From positions 186,001-250,000 of the forward strand of contig NZ_JAJUWU010000008.1 of assembly GCF_021390325.1 (NCBI RefSeq): DNA of 64,000 bases. The letters are read 5' to 3'. Position 1 is the first letter of the stretch, and every line of letters begins with the position of its first letter. The stretch is from Jiella avicenniae. GTDB taxonomy: Bacteria > Pseudomonadota > Alphaproteobacteria > Rhizobiales > Rhizobiaceae. Made by a program: the position numbers and the translations under genes. The notes under the pieces are model-generated. The model was not told the DNA's origin. It saw only the letters and a list, made by a program, of their open reading frames with translations, and did no database searches. Positions 37,014-47,290 of this stretch are shown one piece after another.

Positions 37014-38306
37014 CTAGTCCTGAAACGGATCGCGAACAAGTATTGTGTCCTCGCGCTCGGGCGAGGTCGAAAGAAGCGTCACGGGCGCAGCGACCAGCTC
37101 CTCTATGTGTCTGACATATTTGATCGCCTGGGCCGGCAGGTCGCTCCAGCTGCGGGCGCCGGCCGTCGTCGCCTGCCAGCCTTCGAAGCTTTCGTAGATC
37201 GGTTCGACCCGCTTCTGCTCGGATAGACTTGCCGGAAGATAGTCTATCCGCTTCCCATCCAATTCATAGCCGGTGACGACCCTGATTTCCTCCAGACCGT
37301 CGAGCACGTCCAGCTTGGTCAGGGCGAGGCCGTCGATGCCGTTGATGGCCACCGCCTGTCGCACCAGCACGGCGTCGAACCAGCCGCAGCGGCGCTTGCG
37401 CCCCGTCACCGTGCCGAACTCGCGGCCCTTCTCGCCGAGGAACTGGCCGATCTCGTTGTCCTGTTCGCTGGGGAACGGCCCCTCTCCGACCCGCGTCGTG
37501 TAGGCCTTGGTGATGCCGAGGACGAAGCCGAGGCTGCCGGGTCCGAGCCCGGATCCCGCTGCCGCCTGCCCGGCCACGGTGTTCGACGAGGTGACGAAGG
37601 GGTAGGTGCCGTGGTCGATGTCGAGCAGCGTTCCCTGTGCGCCCTCGAAGAGGATGCGCGCACCGGCCTTGCGCCGCTCGTCGAGCAGCCGCCAGACGCG
37701 GTCCATGAACGGCACGATCTCGCCGGCGACCGAGGTGAGCTCCTCGAGGATCGCCGCGGCGTCGACCTCGTCCTGGCCGAGCCCCCGGCGCAGCGCATTG
37801 TGATGGGCGAGCAGCCGCTCGATCCGCTCGGGCAGGGATTCGGGATGGGCGAGATCCATGACCCGGATGGCGCGGCGGCCGACCTTGTCCTCGTAGGCCG
37901 GGCCGATGCCGCGGCCCGTGGTGCCGATCTTGGTCCCAGAATTGGCGTTCTCGCGGGTGGCGTCGAGTTCGCGGTGGAGCGACAGGATCAGGGCGGCGTT
38001 GTCGGCGATGCGAAGGCTCGACGGGTCAATGGCGACGCCCTGTTCGGCCAGCCGCTTGCGCTCGGCGACGAAGGCATGCGGATCGAAGACGACGCCGTTG
38101 CCGATGACCGACAGCTTGCCCTGGCGCACGACGCCGGAAGGCAGCAGCGACAGCTTGTAGGAGACGCCGTCGACGACGAGGGTATGACCCGCATTATGGC
38201 CGCCCTGAAAACGCACGACGACGTCGGCTCGCTCGGAAAGCCAGTCGACGATCTTGCCTTTTCCTTCGTCACCCCATTGCGACCCGATGACGACGACGTT
38301 TGCCAT
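37014..38306 (-). CDS. purA: Adenylosuccinate synthetase
   Basis: First committed step from IMP to AMP (GTP-dependent), 430 aa. [16 protein letters not shown] with the catalytic Asp, [21 protein letters not shown], and the GTP-binding [12 protein letters not shown] are intact. The start at 38306 has GAGGAA upstream and gives the family N-terminus; a start four codons earlier is rejected. With purE and purK at 55.6-57.1 kb it shows that purine genes are scattered rather than in one operon. Confidence 0.97.
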   Translation of the reverse strand: MANVVVIGSQWGDEGKGKIVDWLSERADVVVRFQGGHNAGHTLVVDGVSYKLSLLPSGVVRQGKLSVIGNGVVFDPHAFVAERKRLAEQGVAIDPSSLRIADNAALILSLHRELDATRENANSGTKIGTTGRGIGPAYEDKVGRRAIRVMDLAHPESLPERIERLLAHHNALRRGLGQDEVDAAAILEELTSVAGEIVPFMDRVWRLLDERRKAGARILFEGAQGTLLDIDHGTYPFVTSSNTVAGQAAAGSGLGPGSLGFVLGITKAYTTRVGEGPFPSEQDNEIGQFLGEKGREFGTVTGRKRRCGWFDAVLVRQAVAINGIDGLALTKLDVLDGLEEIRVVTGYELDGKRIDYLPASLSEQKRVEPIYESFEGWQATTAGARSWSDLPAQAIKYVRHIEELVAAPVTLLSTSPEREDTILVRDPFQD

Positions 38307-38637
38307 GTACTTCCTCACGAAAACCGACCGGTCGCGCCCGTGGCGCGCCGGCCGAGCGACGGCGACGACATGCCGCCGAAGTTGCGATGCGAGACCTTCG
38401 TCAAGCTGGACGGCGAGAATTCCCGTTGGCCTGTAACGCGTCGGAGCCCCGCCTGTCCATGAACACGGACACGCGACTGCGTAAACTCACAGAACTTGCC
38501 GATAATGCGTCGGCCGCTCCGGATTTGCGAAAAACATAAGGGGCTCTGGCCAGTTCCGGCAATCCCGACTAGACGGGGCCCTGCCGCTACCGCCTCCGGC
38601 CGCACGAGAGGACCGGCGTCGGCGATTGGGAAGAGAA
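38307..38637. other. 331-bp intergenic region, no gene seen
   Basis: It separates divergent purA and the DMT transporter gene. A lower-GC patch (about 38500-38545, with AAAAACATAAGG) probably contains promoter sequence, but I cannot define -35/-10 boxes with confidence. No RNA gene or repeat is seen. Confidence 0.5.
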
Positions 38638-39537
38638 ATGCCGAAGAGCCTCGTCCACCCCTATCTCGTCCTCACCACCGTCGCCCTGCTGTGGGCCGGC
38701 AACGCGGTCGCCGGCAAGCTCGCCGCCGGCCACATCTCGCCGATGCTGCTGACGCTGACGCGCTGGTTCTTCGCGACGCTTCTGGTCGCGCCCTTCGCGC
38801 TGCCGCACGTGCGCGCCGACTGGCCGGTGATCCGCCGGCACCTCGTCTATCTGTCGATCCTCGGCATGGTCGGATTCGCCTCGTTCAATGCGATCTTCTA
38901 CCTCGCCGCCAATTTCACCACCGCGATCAACATCACCATCGAGCAGTCGGCGATGCCGCTGGTGGTCTTTCTGGCCAATTTCGTCCTGTTCCGGATGCGC
39001 GTCGCCTGGCTGCAGGTCGTCGGCTTCGCCCTGACGCTGGTCGGCGTCGCGGTGACGACCGCGAACGGCGATCTGTCGACGCTCCTCTCCCTCGACCTCA
39101 ATCGCGGCGACGCCTTGATGATTCTCGCCGTTCTGTTCTACGGCGGCTACACGGTGGCGCTCCGATTCAAGCCGCCCATCCACTGGCTGTCGACGATCTT
39201 CGTCCTGTCCTGCGCCTCGCTGGCGATTTCGGTCGTCTATGCGGGCATCGAGTTCGCCCTCGGCATGACCCGGCTGCCGGATTTCCAGGGAACGGCGGTG
39301 GCGCTCTATACGGTCGTCTTCCCGTCGCTGATCGCCCAGACGCTCTATATCCGCGGCGTCGAGATGATCGGACCCAATCGGGCAAATCTGTTCATCAATC
39401 TGGTGCCGGTGTTCGGTGCGCTGCTGGCGGTGGCGATCATCGGCGAGGCGCTGCATCTCTACCACGTGGTCGCACTCGCCTGCGTCCTCGGCGGCATCAC
39501 CCTCGCCGAGCGCGGCGCCCAGCGCCGTCGCGGCTGA
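38638..39537 (+). CDS. DMT-superfamily (EamA) transporter
   Basis: Inner-membrane protein with about ten helices in two EamA halves, 299 aa. The first half begins LVLTTVALLWAGNAVAGKLA; the second contains NRANLFINLVPVFGALLAV, the usual late-helix motif. The start at 38638 (ATG, with GGGAAGAGAA before it) is preferred to an in-frame TTG at 38626. Substrate is unknown; the family exports amino acids, nucleosides and other metabolites. Confidence 0.9.
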   Translation: MPKSLVHPYLVLTTVALLWAGNAVAGKLAAGHISPMLLTLTRWFFATLLVAPFALPHVRADWPVIRRHLVYLSILGMVGFASFNAIFYLAANFTTAINITIEQSAMPLVVFLANFVLFRMRVAWLQVVGFALTLVGVAVTTANGDLSTLLSLDLNRGDALMILAVLFYGGYTVALRFKPPIHWLSTIFVLSCASLAISVVYAGIEFALGMTRLPDFQGTAVALYTVVFPSLIAQTLYIRGVEMIGPNRANLFINLVPVFGALLAVAIIGEALHLYHVVALACVLGGITLAERGAQRRRG

Positions 39538-39579
39538 GAACCAGCAGCCGTCGAGTCGCCGGCGATCCGTTCCGCCACG

Positions 39580-39613
39580 AAAAAGGGCCGGATGCGTCGC
39601 CCGCATCCGGCCC
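39580..39613 (-). terminator. Rho-independent terminator of rpmE
   Basis: The stem GGGCCGGATGCG/CGCATCCGGCCC (39585-39596 with 39602-39613) has a 5-nt loop. On the minus strand it is followed by a run of five T, 38 bp after the rpmE stop. It may also stop the convergent transporter transcript. Confidence 0.85.
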
Positions 39614-39650
39614 CTCTCGAAATGTCCTTCGCCGTGTCGGCGAAGCGAAA

Positions 39651-39872
39651 TCAGATACCGAGACCCTCGTAGCGCTTCTTGAAGCGCGAGACGCGGCCGC
39701 CGCGATCCATCAGCTGCTGGTTGCCGCCGGTCCAGGCCGGGTGGCTCGTCGGGTCGATGTCGAGGTTCAGCTTGTCGCCTTCGGAGCCCCAGGTCGAGCG
39801 GGTCTGGTACTCGGTGCCGTTGGTCATGACCACGGTGATGGCGTGGTACTTCGGATGGATGTCTTTCTTCAT
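39651..39872 (-). CDS. rpmE: 50S ribosomal protein L31
   Basis: 73 aa, starting [20 protein letters not shown] and containing [20 protein letters not shown]. It has no cysteines, so this is the zinc-independent form of L31. The start at 39872 matches the family; 39 upstream codons in the longer frame are rejected. A good terminator follows. Confidence 0.96.
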   Translation of the reverse strand: MKKDIHPKYHAITVVMTNGTEYQTRSTWGSEGDKLNLDIDPTSHPAWTGGNQQLMDRGGRVSRFKKRYEGLGI

Positions 39873-40083
39873 CGCACGTGGTCCTTGAACTCTGTTCGCA
39901 AAAACATCCCCGGCGCAGCCGAAGGCCCGGTCCGTCGCCGGAGAGCCTGCCGGATGTCGAGGGGATCGTCGAGCTTTGATCGCTTCCAAAATCGGGTTCG
40001 AGCCTATACATCAGAGCCGGGGTCGGCACAAGGTCCGGGCGGCCAGACGCTCGGGTCCCCGAGAATGGACGACGGAGTTTGTT

Positions 40084-41889
<1,806 letters not shown>

Positions 41890-41928
41890 CTCCCTGGCGG
41901 TCCGGCCGAGGCCACACAGGAGGCGCGG

Positions 41929-42819
41929 ATGGCTCAGCCGGACGGACATGCAGTCAGGCTCACGGCCGACGGCAAGGCCGTCCATTCCGGCCGGACCGAC
42001 GCGACATTTCCCTGGTGGAGCTTCACCAAGACGATCCTCGCCATCGCCGCTCTGCAGCTGAGCGAACGGGGCGCCCTCGACCTGGACGCGCCGTATCGGG
42101 GCCGTCCCTACACGCTGCGCCAACTCCTTCAGCATCGGGCGGGCGTGCCCGACTACGGCAAGCTCGCCGCGTATCATGCCGCCGTGGCACGCGGTGATCC
42201 GGCTTGGCCGCGCGAACGGCTCCTAGCCGCGGTAGATGTCGATACGCCGGACTTTGCGCCCGGCACCGGCTGGGCCTACAGCAATGTCGGTTATCTCTTC
42301 GTCCGCGAGGCCATCGAGGCGGCGACGGCGTCGGATCTCGACACGGCGCTCCGCGAACTCGTCTTCGCGCCGCTCCGTCTCGAAAGCGCCCGGGTCGCCA
42401 TGCAGCCCGCCGACCTTGCCGGCGTCTTCTGGCCGGCATTGCGCGGCTACGATCCGCGCTGGGTCTATCACGGCCTCGTCGTCGGCACCCCCGGCGACGC
42501 CGCCGCGATCCTTTCGGCGCTGATGACGCCCGGCCGGCTGCTGGCACCGGGCACGCTGGCGGCGATGCGCGACCGCCACGCCGTCGGCGGCGCCATCCCC
42601 GGTCGGCCGTGGACGACCCACGGCTACGGTCTCGGCCTGATGATCGGCACCGTGAAGGGCGCCGGCCGGGCGATCGGCCACTCGGGCGGCGGACCGTTCG
42701 GCGTCAACGCCGTCTATCATTTTCCGGATCTCGACGCGTCGGTGACCGTCGCAGCCTTTACCGGCGGGACGGACGAGGGTGCCGCGGAGTGGGCCGCCAC
42801 GGCGCTCGCGACGGCTTGA
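41929..42819 (+). CDS. Serine hydrolase of the class C beta-lactamase fold
   Basis: 296 aa. The catalytic Ser-x-x-Lys is S31-F-T-K34, Tyr-Ser-Asn is Y117-S118-N119, and the third element is HSGGG near GHSGGGPFGV. Family members include esterases, D-aminopeptidases and penicillin-recognising proteins. No signal peptide is seen, so it is probably cytosolic and not a secreted beta-lactamase. It begins 39 bp after the ABC exporter in the same direction and may be co-transcribed. Confidence 0.88.
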   Translation: MAQPDGHAVRLTADGKAVHSGRTDATFPWWSFTKTILAIAALQLSERGALDLDAPYRGRPYTLRQLLQHRAGVPDYGKLAAYHAAVARGDPAWPRERLLAAVDVDTPDFAPGTGWAYSNVGYLFVREAIEAATASDLDTALRELVFAPLRLESARVAMQPADLAGVFWPALRGYDPRWVYHGLVVGTPGDAAAILSALMTPGRLLAPGTLAAMRDRHAVGGAIPGRPWTTHGYGLGLMIGTVKGAGRAIGHSGGGPFGVNAVYHFPDLDASVTVAAFTGGTDEGAAEWAATALATA

Positions 42820-43115
42820 GCGACATCCGTTCCAGCGGCCCCGTCGTCGCCTTCGGACCCTCGTCCGGTCTGGTGACTCGAATGGCGTTGGATCGCCCGG
42901 GCGAACCGCTGCACCGGCAGCGCGCCCGAGAGTCCCCTGAGCCAAGTCGAAAAAATGGTATTGTCAACGTATCGACGAGATAAGAACGCCGGTCTGACAC
43001 CATTGTCATCGAGCACGTGAAGCATCTGACAGCGTCGTGACGATGCGATCCATACAAGATGCGAATCGTATCTTTTGACGGACGCAACGTTCGTCACCGA
43101 AGAAAGGGTTTCTCC

Positions 43116-43526
43116 ATGAAACGCATCGTCATCGCCCTCCTCGCCACCGCCGGCATGGCCGGCGCCGCCGTCGCACAGGCCATGACGCCGGGCGTCACCG
43201 CCTCCGATCAGGACGTGTCCGGCGGTTCGGTCATGGCCGAATCCGTCACCGCGCCCGAAAAGGGCTGGCTCGTCGTCCACCGCACCGATGCGGAGATGAA
43301 GCCCGGCCCGGTGGTCGGCCACGCGCCGCTGAACGAAGGCATGAACGAGAACGTTTCCGCCGAACTCACCGAGGACGTCGCCAGCGGCGACATGCTGATG
43401 CTGATGGTCCACTCCGAGGCCGGCGGCAACGAGATGGGCGTCTTCGAATACACGCTCGGTGCCAAGGAAGACGGCCCGATCCGCGTCGGCGGCGAACTCG
43501 TCACCGCGACGATCACGGCCGACTGA
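43116..43526 (+). CDS. Small exported DUF7282-like protein
   Basis: 136 aa with a signal peptide (MKRIVIALLATAGMAGAAVA, cut near AQA) and one compact domain (ASDQDVSGGSVMAESVTAPE, then GWLVVHRTDAEMKPGPVVGH) that I recognise as DUF7282-like. It is Met-rich in DMLMLMVHSEAGGNEMG. Function is unknown and it is probably periplasmic. The start at 43116 is set by the signal peptide. A 296-bp, lower-GC region precedes it and a terminator follows, so it is monocistronic. Confidence 0.82.
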   Translation: MKRIVIALLATAGMAGAAVAQAMTPGVTASDQDVSGGSVMAESVTAPEKGWLVVHRTDAEMKPGPVVGHAPLNEGMNENVSAELTEDVASGDMLMLMVHSEAGGNEMGVFEYTLGAKEDGPIRVGGELVTATITAD

Positions 43527-43560
43527 GCCGGCGGCCGTCCGCTTCATCGGCCAAAGCGAA

Positions 43561-43590
43561 AGGAGCCGGCGCGACGAGCCGGCTCCTTTT
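43561..43590 (+). terminator. Rho-independent terminator after the DUF7282-like gene
   Basis: The stem AGGAGCCGGC/GCCGGCTCCT (43561-43570 with 43578-43587) is followed by TTTTCGTTT, 35 bp after the stop. The convergent metallo-hydrolase gene ends 42 bp further on. Confidence 0.88.
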
Positions 43591-43631
43591 CGTTTGCGTC
43601 GAAGTTGTCTCCCTTTCGCCGGGGCGGGCGA

Positions 43632-44621
43632 TCAGCACCCCTCGGTGCAGGCGCCGCTTTCGTCGAAGGTCATGGTCCTGCCGCTGAGCGGCAGATAGGC
43701 GTCCGCCTTCACCGCCTGCATGAAAGCCTCGGTCTTCGAGCCGGCGACGACCTTGCCGCCCTCGGTCGCCTGCTCGTTGGCATGGGAGGGGATCACCGAG
43801 GCGGGCCTGATGATCTCGTCGACGACGAAGGCGGCTTCGCTCGGGCCGGTGGTATAGACGTCGCCGATGTTCATCACGACGAGCTTGGCGCCGTATTGCT
43901 TGGTGACGACGGTCTCCTGCTCGGCGGTGACGCCGGTGTCGCCCGAGAGATAAGCGACGAGGCCGTTGGAGAAGGTCAGCACGTAGCCGGTCGGCGGGCC
44001 GACATAGGCGTTGAGGCCGGCGGTCTTCAGATTCTCGCCGAGCGGCCCGTCGATGAAGTCCCCCGACAGGCCGTTGGAATGGACCGCCGGCACGGTGGTG
44101 ATGGAAACGCCGCCGATCTTGCGCGAGGCGCCGAAACGCACGAGCTGGGCGTCGTCGGCGCTCGAGCCGAGGGCCGCGAGCTTGGTGCCGAGGAAGCTCG
44201 CCATCTCGCTGCCGACGACGATCTTGGCGTTCTTGCCGGCGGCGATCTCGGCGCTGTTGGAATTCGGCACCGTCGAGACGCCCGTCTCGGGCGAGGCGCA
44301 GGTGCCGGCGTTGACCCGTTCGATGCGCTGGTCGCCGAGGTGGTCGCCATGGACGTGGCTGACGAGCACGGCGTCGATGTCGCCGAGCCGCGGGTCGTCC
44401 GCACCGGCGACCGTGCGTCCCGCGTCGTAGAGGATGCGCGTCCCGTCCGGGTCCTCGAACACCATCGCCCGATCCCGCGAACAGAACTCGCCGTCATGGC
44501 TTCCGAGCGGCGTAACCTTCACGCCCTGGCCGGCTTCTCCGCCGGTCGTCGGCTTTGCGTCCTGTGCGAGCGCCGGGCCGGTGGCGGCGACCATGAGCAT
44601 GGCGGCGATTGTCTTCTGCAT
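43632..44621 (-). CDS. Exported metallo-beta-lactamase-fold hydrolase
   Basis: 329 aa with a signal peptide (MQKTIAAMLMVAATGPALAQ), so probably periplasmic. The metal motif HxHxDH is H89-V-H91-G-D93-H94 in LVSHVHGDHLG, and further ligands probably lie in VPAVHSN and YLSGDTGVT. It resembles UlaG-like/MBL-fold hydrolases of unknown substrate. Cysteines near both ends (GEFCSRD, SGACTEGC) could form a disulfide. The start at 44621 has AAGGGAG upstream; the longer frame is dropped. Confidence 0.87.
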   Translation of the reverse strand: MQKTIAAMLMVAATGPALAQDAKPTTGGEAGQGVKVTPLGSHDGEFCSRDRAMVFEDPDGTRILYDAGRTVAGADDPRLGDIDAVLVSHVHGDHLGDQRIERVNAGTCASPETGVSTVPNSNSAEIAAGKNAKIVVGSEMASFLGTKLAALGSSADDAQLVRFGASRKIGGVSITTVPAVHSNGLSGDFIDGPLGENLKTAGLNAYVGPPTGYVLTFSNGLVAYLSGDTGVTAEQETVVTKQYGAKLVVMNIGDVYTTGPSEAAFVVDEIIRPASVIPSHANEQATEGGKVVAGSKTEAFMQAVKADAYLPLSGRTMTFDESGACTEGC

Positions 44622-44797
44622 GAAAGGCTCCCTTGAACGTCGTCGCCAACCCTTGGGTGGCATACCGAAGCGGCAACTAGCGTCCCGGGCGATCAGGCAA
44701 GCCGGATCGCCGCAAACCTCCCGCTTGCGGCGATCACGGACGATCACGTTCGCGAAAGGCGGGAGCGCGACCGTCGGCCGGTCCCCTCCTCGGTCCG

Positions 44798-45187
44798 TCA
44801 TGCGGAGGCTTGCGACCGGGCGAACATCCGGATGCGGTTCCCGTCGTCGAGGGCCGCAACGAAGGTGTAGCCGAAATCCATCTCCGTCGGCTCCTGCAGG
44901 ATCGTCATCTGCGCGTCGAAGGCGCGCGCCGCCGCCGCGTCGACCGCCGCCGGCCCGCCGTCCAGGGAAAGCGCGAATTCGCACGCCCCCGGCCGCACCT
45001 TCACCCGCGGCTCGACCGCGTCGAGCTTCCAGAGCCCCAGCCTGCCTTCGCCGAAGAAGAACAGGGCGAAGCCCGGCGTGTATTCGACGGGCGCAAAGCC
45101 GAAGAAGCGCTCGAGCTTCGCCGCATTGCGGCTGACGTCGTCGGTGTAGAGCAGCGTGTAGGGCGCGCCGGTGAGTGCTTGGGTCAT
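44798..45187 (-). CDS. VOC (glyoxalase-fold) protein
   Basis: 129 aa, of the glyoxalase/bleomycin-resistance/dioxygenase superfamily. The N-terminal half (PYTLLYTDDVSRNAAKLERF) and the C-terminal half (TFVAALDDGNRIRMFA) form the paired beta-alpha-beta-beta-beta units. The metal and substrate are not identifiable. It is 87 bp downstream of a WYL-domain regulator on the same strand, which may control it. Confidence 0.85.
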   Translation of the reverse strand: MTQALTGAPYTLLYTDDVSRNAAKLERFFGFAPVEYTPGFALFFFGEGRLGLWKLDAVEPRVKVRPGACEFALSLDGGPAAVDAAAARAFDAQMTILQEPTEMDFGYTFVAALDDGNRIRMFARSQASA

Positions 45188-45274
45188 GGGTCCGTTTCCT
45201 TCGGTGTTCGAAACGGCGACAGACCTAACCCTCGCGACTGTCAGTTTCCGACAGCAGCCTTCTCGTCGCGGGTC

Positions 45275-45940
45275 TCAGCCGGCGTCGCGACTGTCCCGAA
45301 AGAGCCGCCAGTCCGCCAGCAGCACGCGGTGACGCCGCTCCATGGGGCGACCGGCGAGCGCGATCCGTTCGATCCGATCGAGGCGAAAATGGCGAAAGTC
45401 GCCGCGCATCTCGCACCAGGCCGCGACCATCTCCGCGGCGTCGAAGAAGCCGCCGACGATCGGCCAGACGGTTCGCTCGCTCGCATCGCCCTTCTTGTCG
45501 CGATAGGCGATCTTGAGCGCGTCCTCCTTGCGGATCGCCTCGCGGATCTGGTCGAGCACGGCGGCCGACCCCGCCGCCGGGGCGCCGACGAGGAGATGGA
45601 CGTCGGCAGCCGAGCGTCCCTTCGGCAGCACGGCCTCGATCTTGGCGAGCGCTCGGCGCGCGTCGTCGCCGAGCCCCTCCGGCAGGCGCTTTTCCACGAA
45701 TCGCAACCCGAGCACCACGGCGTCGAAATTGAGCGGCGGCAGGGTGAGGCCCGGCCCGAGCACGTAGCCGACGCCGGCCTCGCCGGAGATCGGCACGCCC
45801 TCGCCCTGCAGCGTCGCGATGTCCCGGTAGAGGCTGCGCAGGCTGATGCCGAGTTCGCGCGCCAGGGTCGCGCCCGCCACCGGCCTCCGGTGGGCACGCA
45901 GACACTCGATCAACCTGAGGAGACGCGCGGAACGGGACAT
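45275..45940 (-). CDS. YafY-like transcriptional regulator (HTH + WYL domain)
   Basis: 221 aa. The N-terminal winged helix-turn-helix (RLLRLIECLRAHRRPVAGAT, then LGISLRSLYRDIATLQ) is of the DeoR/HTH_11 type. The C-terminal WYL-type ligand-sensing domain covers ~130-210 (ALKIAYRDKKGDASERTVWP). It probably regulates the VOC gene immediately downstream. The ligand is unknown. Confidence 0.9.
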   Translation of the reverse strand: MSRSARLLRLIECLRAHRRPVAGATLARELGISLRSLYRDIATLQGEGVPISGEAGVGYVLGPGLTLPPLNFDAVVLGLRFVEKRLPEGLGDDARRALAKIEAVLPKGRSAADVHLLVGAPAAGSAAVLDQIREAIRKEDALKIAYRDKKGDASERTVWPIVGGFFDAAEMVAAWCEMRGDFRHFRLDRIERIALAGRPMERRHRVLLADWRLFRDSRDAG

Positions 45941-46013
45941 GGGCGGTAGACTGCCGTCGAAAGCGCCGCGTTCGGAGGCAGGCGCGGCCGAATCCTTTGC
46001 CGATCCTCGCCCG

Positions 46014-46268
46014 TCACTTCACCGTCGGCAAGGTCGCCTTCAACTCGATCGCCGAGAACCACGCCACCAGGTCGGCGATGTCTTCGTCCGACAGGCCCTT
46101 GGCGATGATCGACATCTGCTCGTGCTTGCGCTCGCCGGAGCGAAAGGCCTTCAGCTGGGCCGTCAGGTAATAGGCGCTGTCGCCGGCGAGGTTCGGCGCA
46201 TCCGGCGCGACGGCGAGCCCGTTCGGGCCGTGACAGGGCGTACACTCGCCGGCCTTTTCACCGCTCCG
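46014..46268 (-). pseudogene. Start-less cytochrome c fragment abutting the OmpA-like gene
   Basis: A frame open from 46268 reads SGEKAGECTPCHGPNG and then PNLAGDSAYYLTAQLKAFRS and LSDEDIADLVAWFSAIELKA, ending at a TGA (46016-46014). This is a class I cytochrome c (c4/c553-like) domain with haem motif CTPCH. The frame is closed by a TGA immediately upstream (46271-46269), and no ATG, GTG or TTG precedes the haem site. The signal peptide and first ~15 residues of a normal cytochrome are missing; the sequence begins within the end of the ompA-like gene. It is best read as a truncated remnant. Confidence 0.78.
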
Positions 46269-47286
46269 TCAGCTTGAACTCGATGCGGCGGTTGCGGGCC
46301 CGCGCCTCGGGGCTGTCGCCCTCCTCCAGCGGCTGGAACTCGCCGAAGCCGGTGGCGGCGAGCCGCGTCGGCGGCACGCCCTGCTCGATCAGGAAACGCA
46401 CCACGGCGTCGGCGCGGGCGCTCGCAAGCTCCCAGTTGTCCTCGAAGCGGTTGCTGGAGACGGGCACGCTGTCGGTATGGCCGTCGACGCGGATGATCCA
46501 GTTGATGTCGGAGGGGATTTCCCGGACCAGTTCCTTGATCGCGTCGGCGAGCTTGGCCATCTCCTCGGTCCCCGCCGGCTGCAGCACGTCCGAGCCGGAG
46601 GGAAACAGCACCTCCGACTGGAAGACGAAGCGGTCGCCGACGACGCGGATGTTGTCGCGGTCGGAGAGGATTTCCCGCAGCCGGCCGAAGAAGTCCGAGC
46701 GATAGCGCGACAGCTCCTGCACCCGCTGGGCGAGCGCGACGTTCAGACGCCGGCCGAGATCGGCGATCCGGGTCTGGCTCTGCTTGTCGCGGGTCTCGGA
46801 GGCCTCCAGCGCATCCTCCAGTGCCGCGATCTGCTGGCGCAGTGCCGTGAGCTGCTGGTTGAGGAGTTCGATCTGCGAGCGCGCCCGCTGGGAGACCGCC
46901 TGCTCGTCTTCCAGCGCGCCTTCGAGTTCGGCGACCTGAGCGTTGGCGGTGGCCGCCGAGCCGCTGCCGGAGTCCAGCGCCTGCTGCAGCCTGGACCGCG
47001 CCTCCTCGGCGGAGGAGAGCGAAGCCTGCAGCGTCGCGATCTGGTCCTGGTAGTCCTGGCTCGTCGAGCGCTCCAGCGAGAGAAGCTGCGTCAGCTCGTT
47101 GATCTGGCTGTTCAGCCGGTCGAGCACCGCGTCCTTGCCGCTGATCTCGCGGCTGAGCAGGAACTGCGCGAGAACGAAGACCGAGAGGAGGAACATGATG
47201 GCGAGGAGCAGCGTCGACAAGGCGTCGACGAAGCCCGGCCAGTAATCGATGCTGCGCTCGCTGCGGCGGTTCCTCGACAGGGCCAT
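46258..47286 (-). CDS. MotB-like OmpA-family peptidoglycan-binding protein
   Basis: 342 aa. One transmembrane helix near the N-terminus (DALSTLLLAIMFLLSVFVLA), a coiled coil at ~50-200 (QQLTALRQQIAALEDALEAS), and a C-terminal OmpA domain (~215-340) with IIRVDGHTDSVPV and RADAVVRFLIEQGV. With the MotA/ExbB-like protein encoded four bases upstream it probably forms an inner-membrane, ion-driven complex attached to peptidoglycan. The pair occurs widely in Rhizobiales with unknown purpose and is separate from flagellar motAB. The 3' end overlaps a cytochrome fragment. Confidence 0.9.
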   Translation of the reverse strand: MALSRNRRSERSIDYWPGFVDALSTLLLAIMFLLSVFVLAQFLLSREISGKDAVLDRLNSQINELTQLLSLERSTSQDYQDQIATLQASLSSAEEARSRLQQALDSGSGSAATANAQVAELEGALEDEQAVSQRARSQIELLNQQLTALRQQIAALEDALEASETRDKQSQTRIADLGRRLNVALAQRVQELSRYRSDFFGRLREILSDRDNIRVVGDRFVFQSEVLFPSGSDVLQPAGTEEMAKLADAIKELVREIPSDINWIIRVDGHTDSVPVSSNRFEDNWELASARADAVVRFLIEQGVPPTRLAATGFGEFQPLEEGDSPEARARNRRIEFKLTER

Positions 47287-47290
47287 GGCG

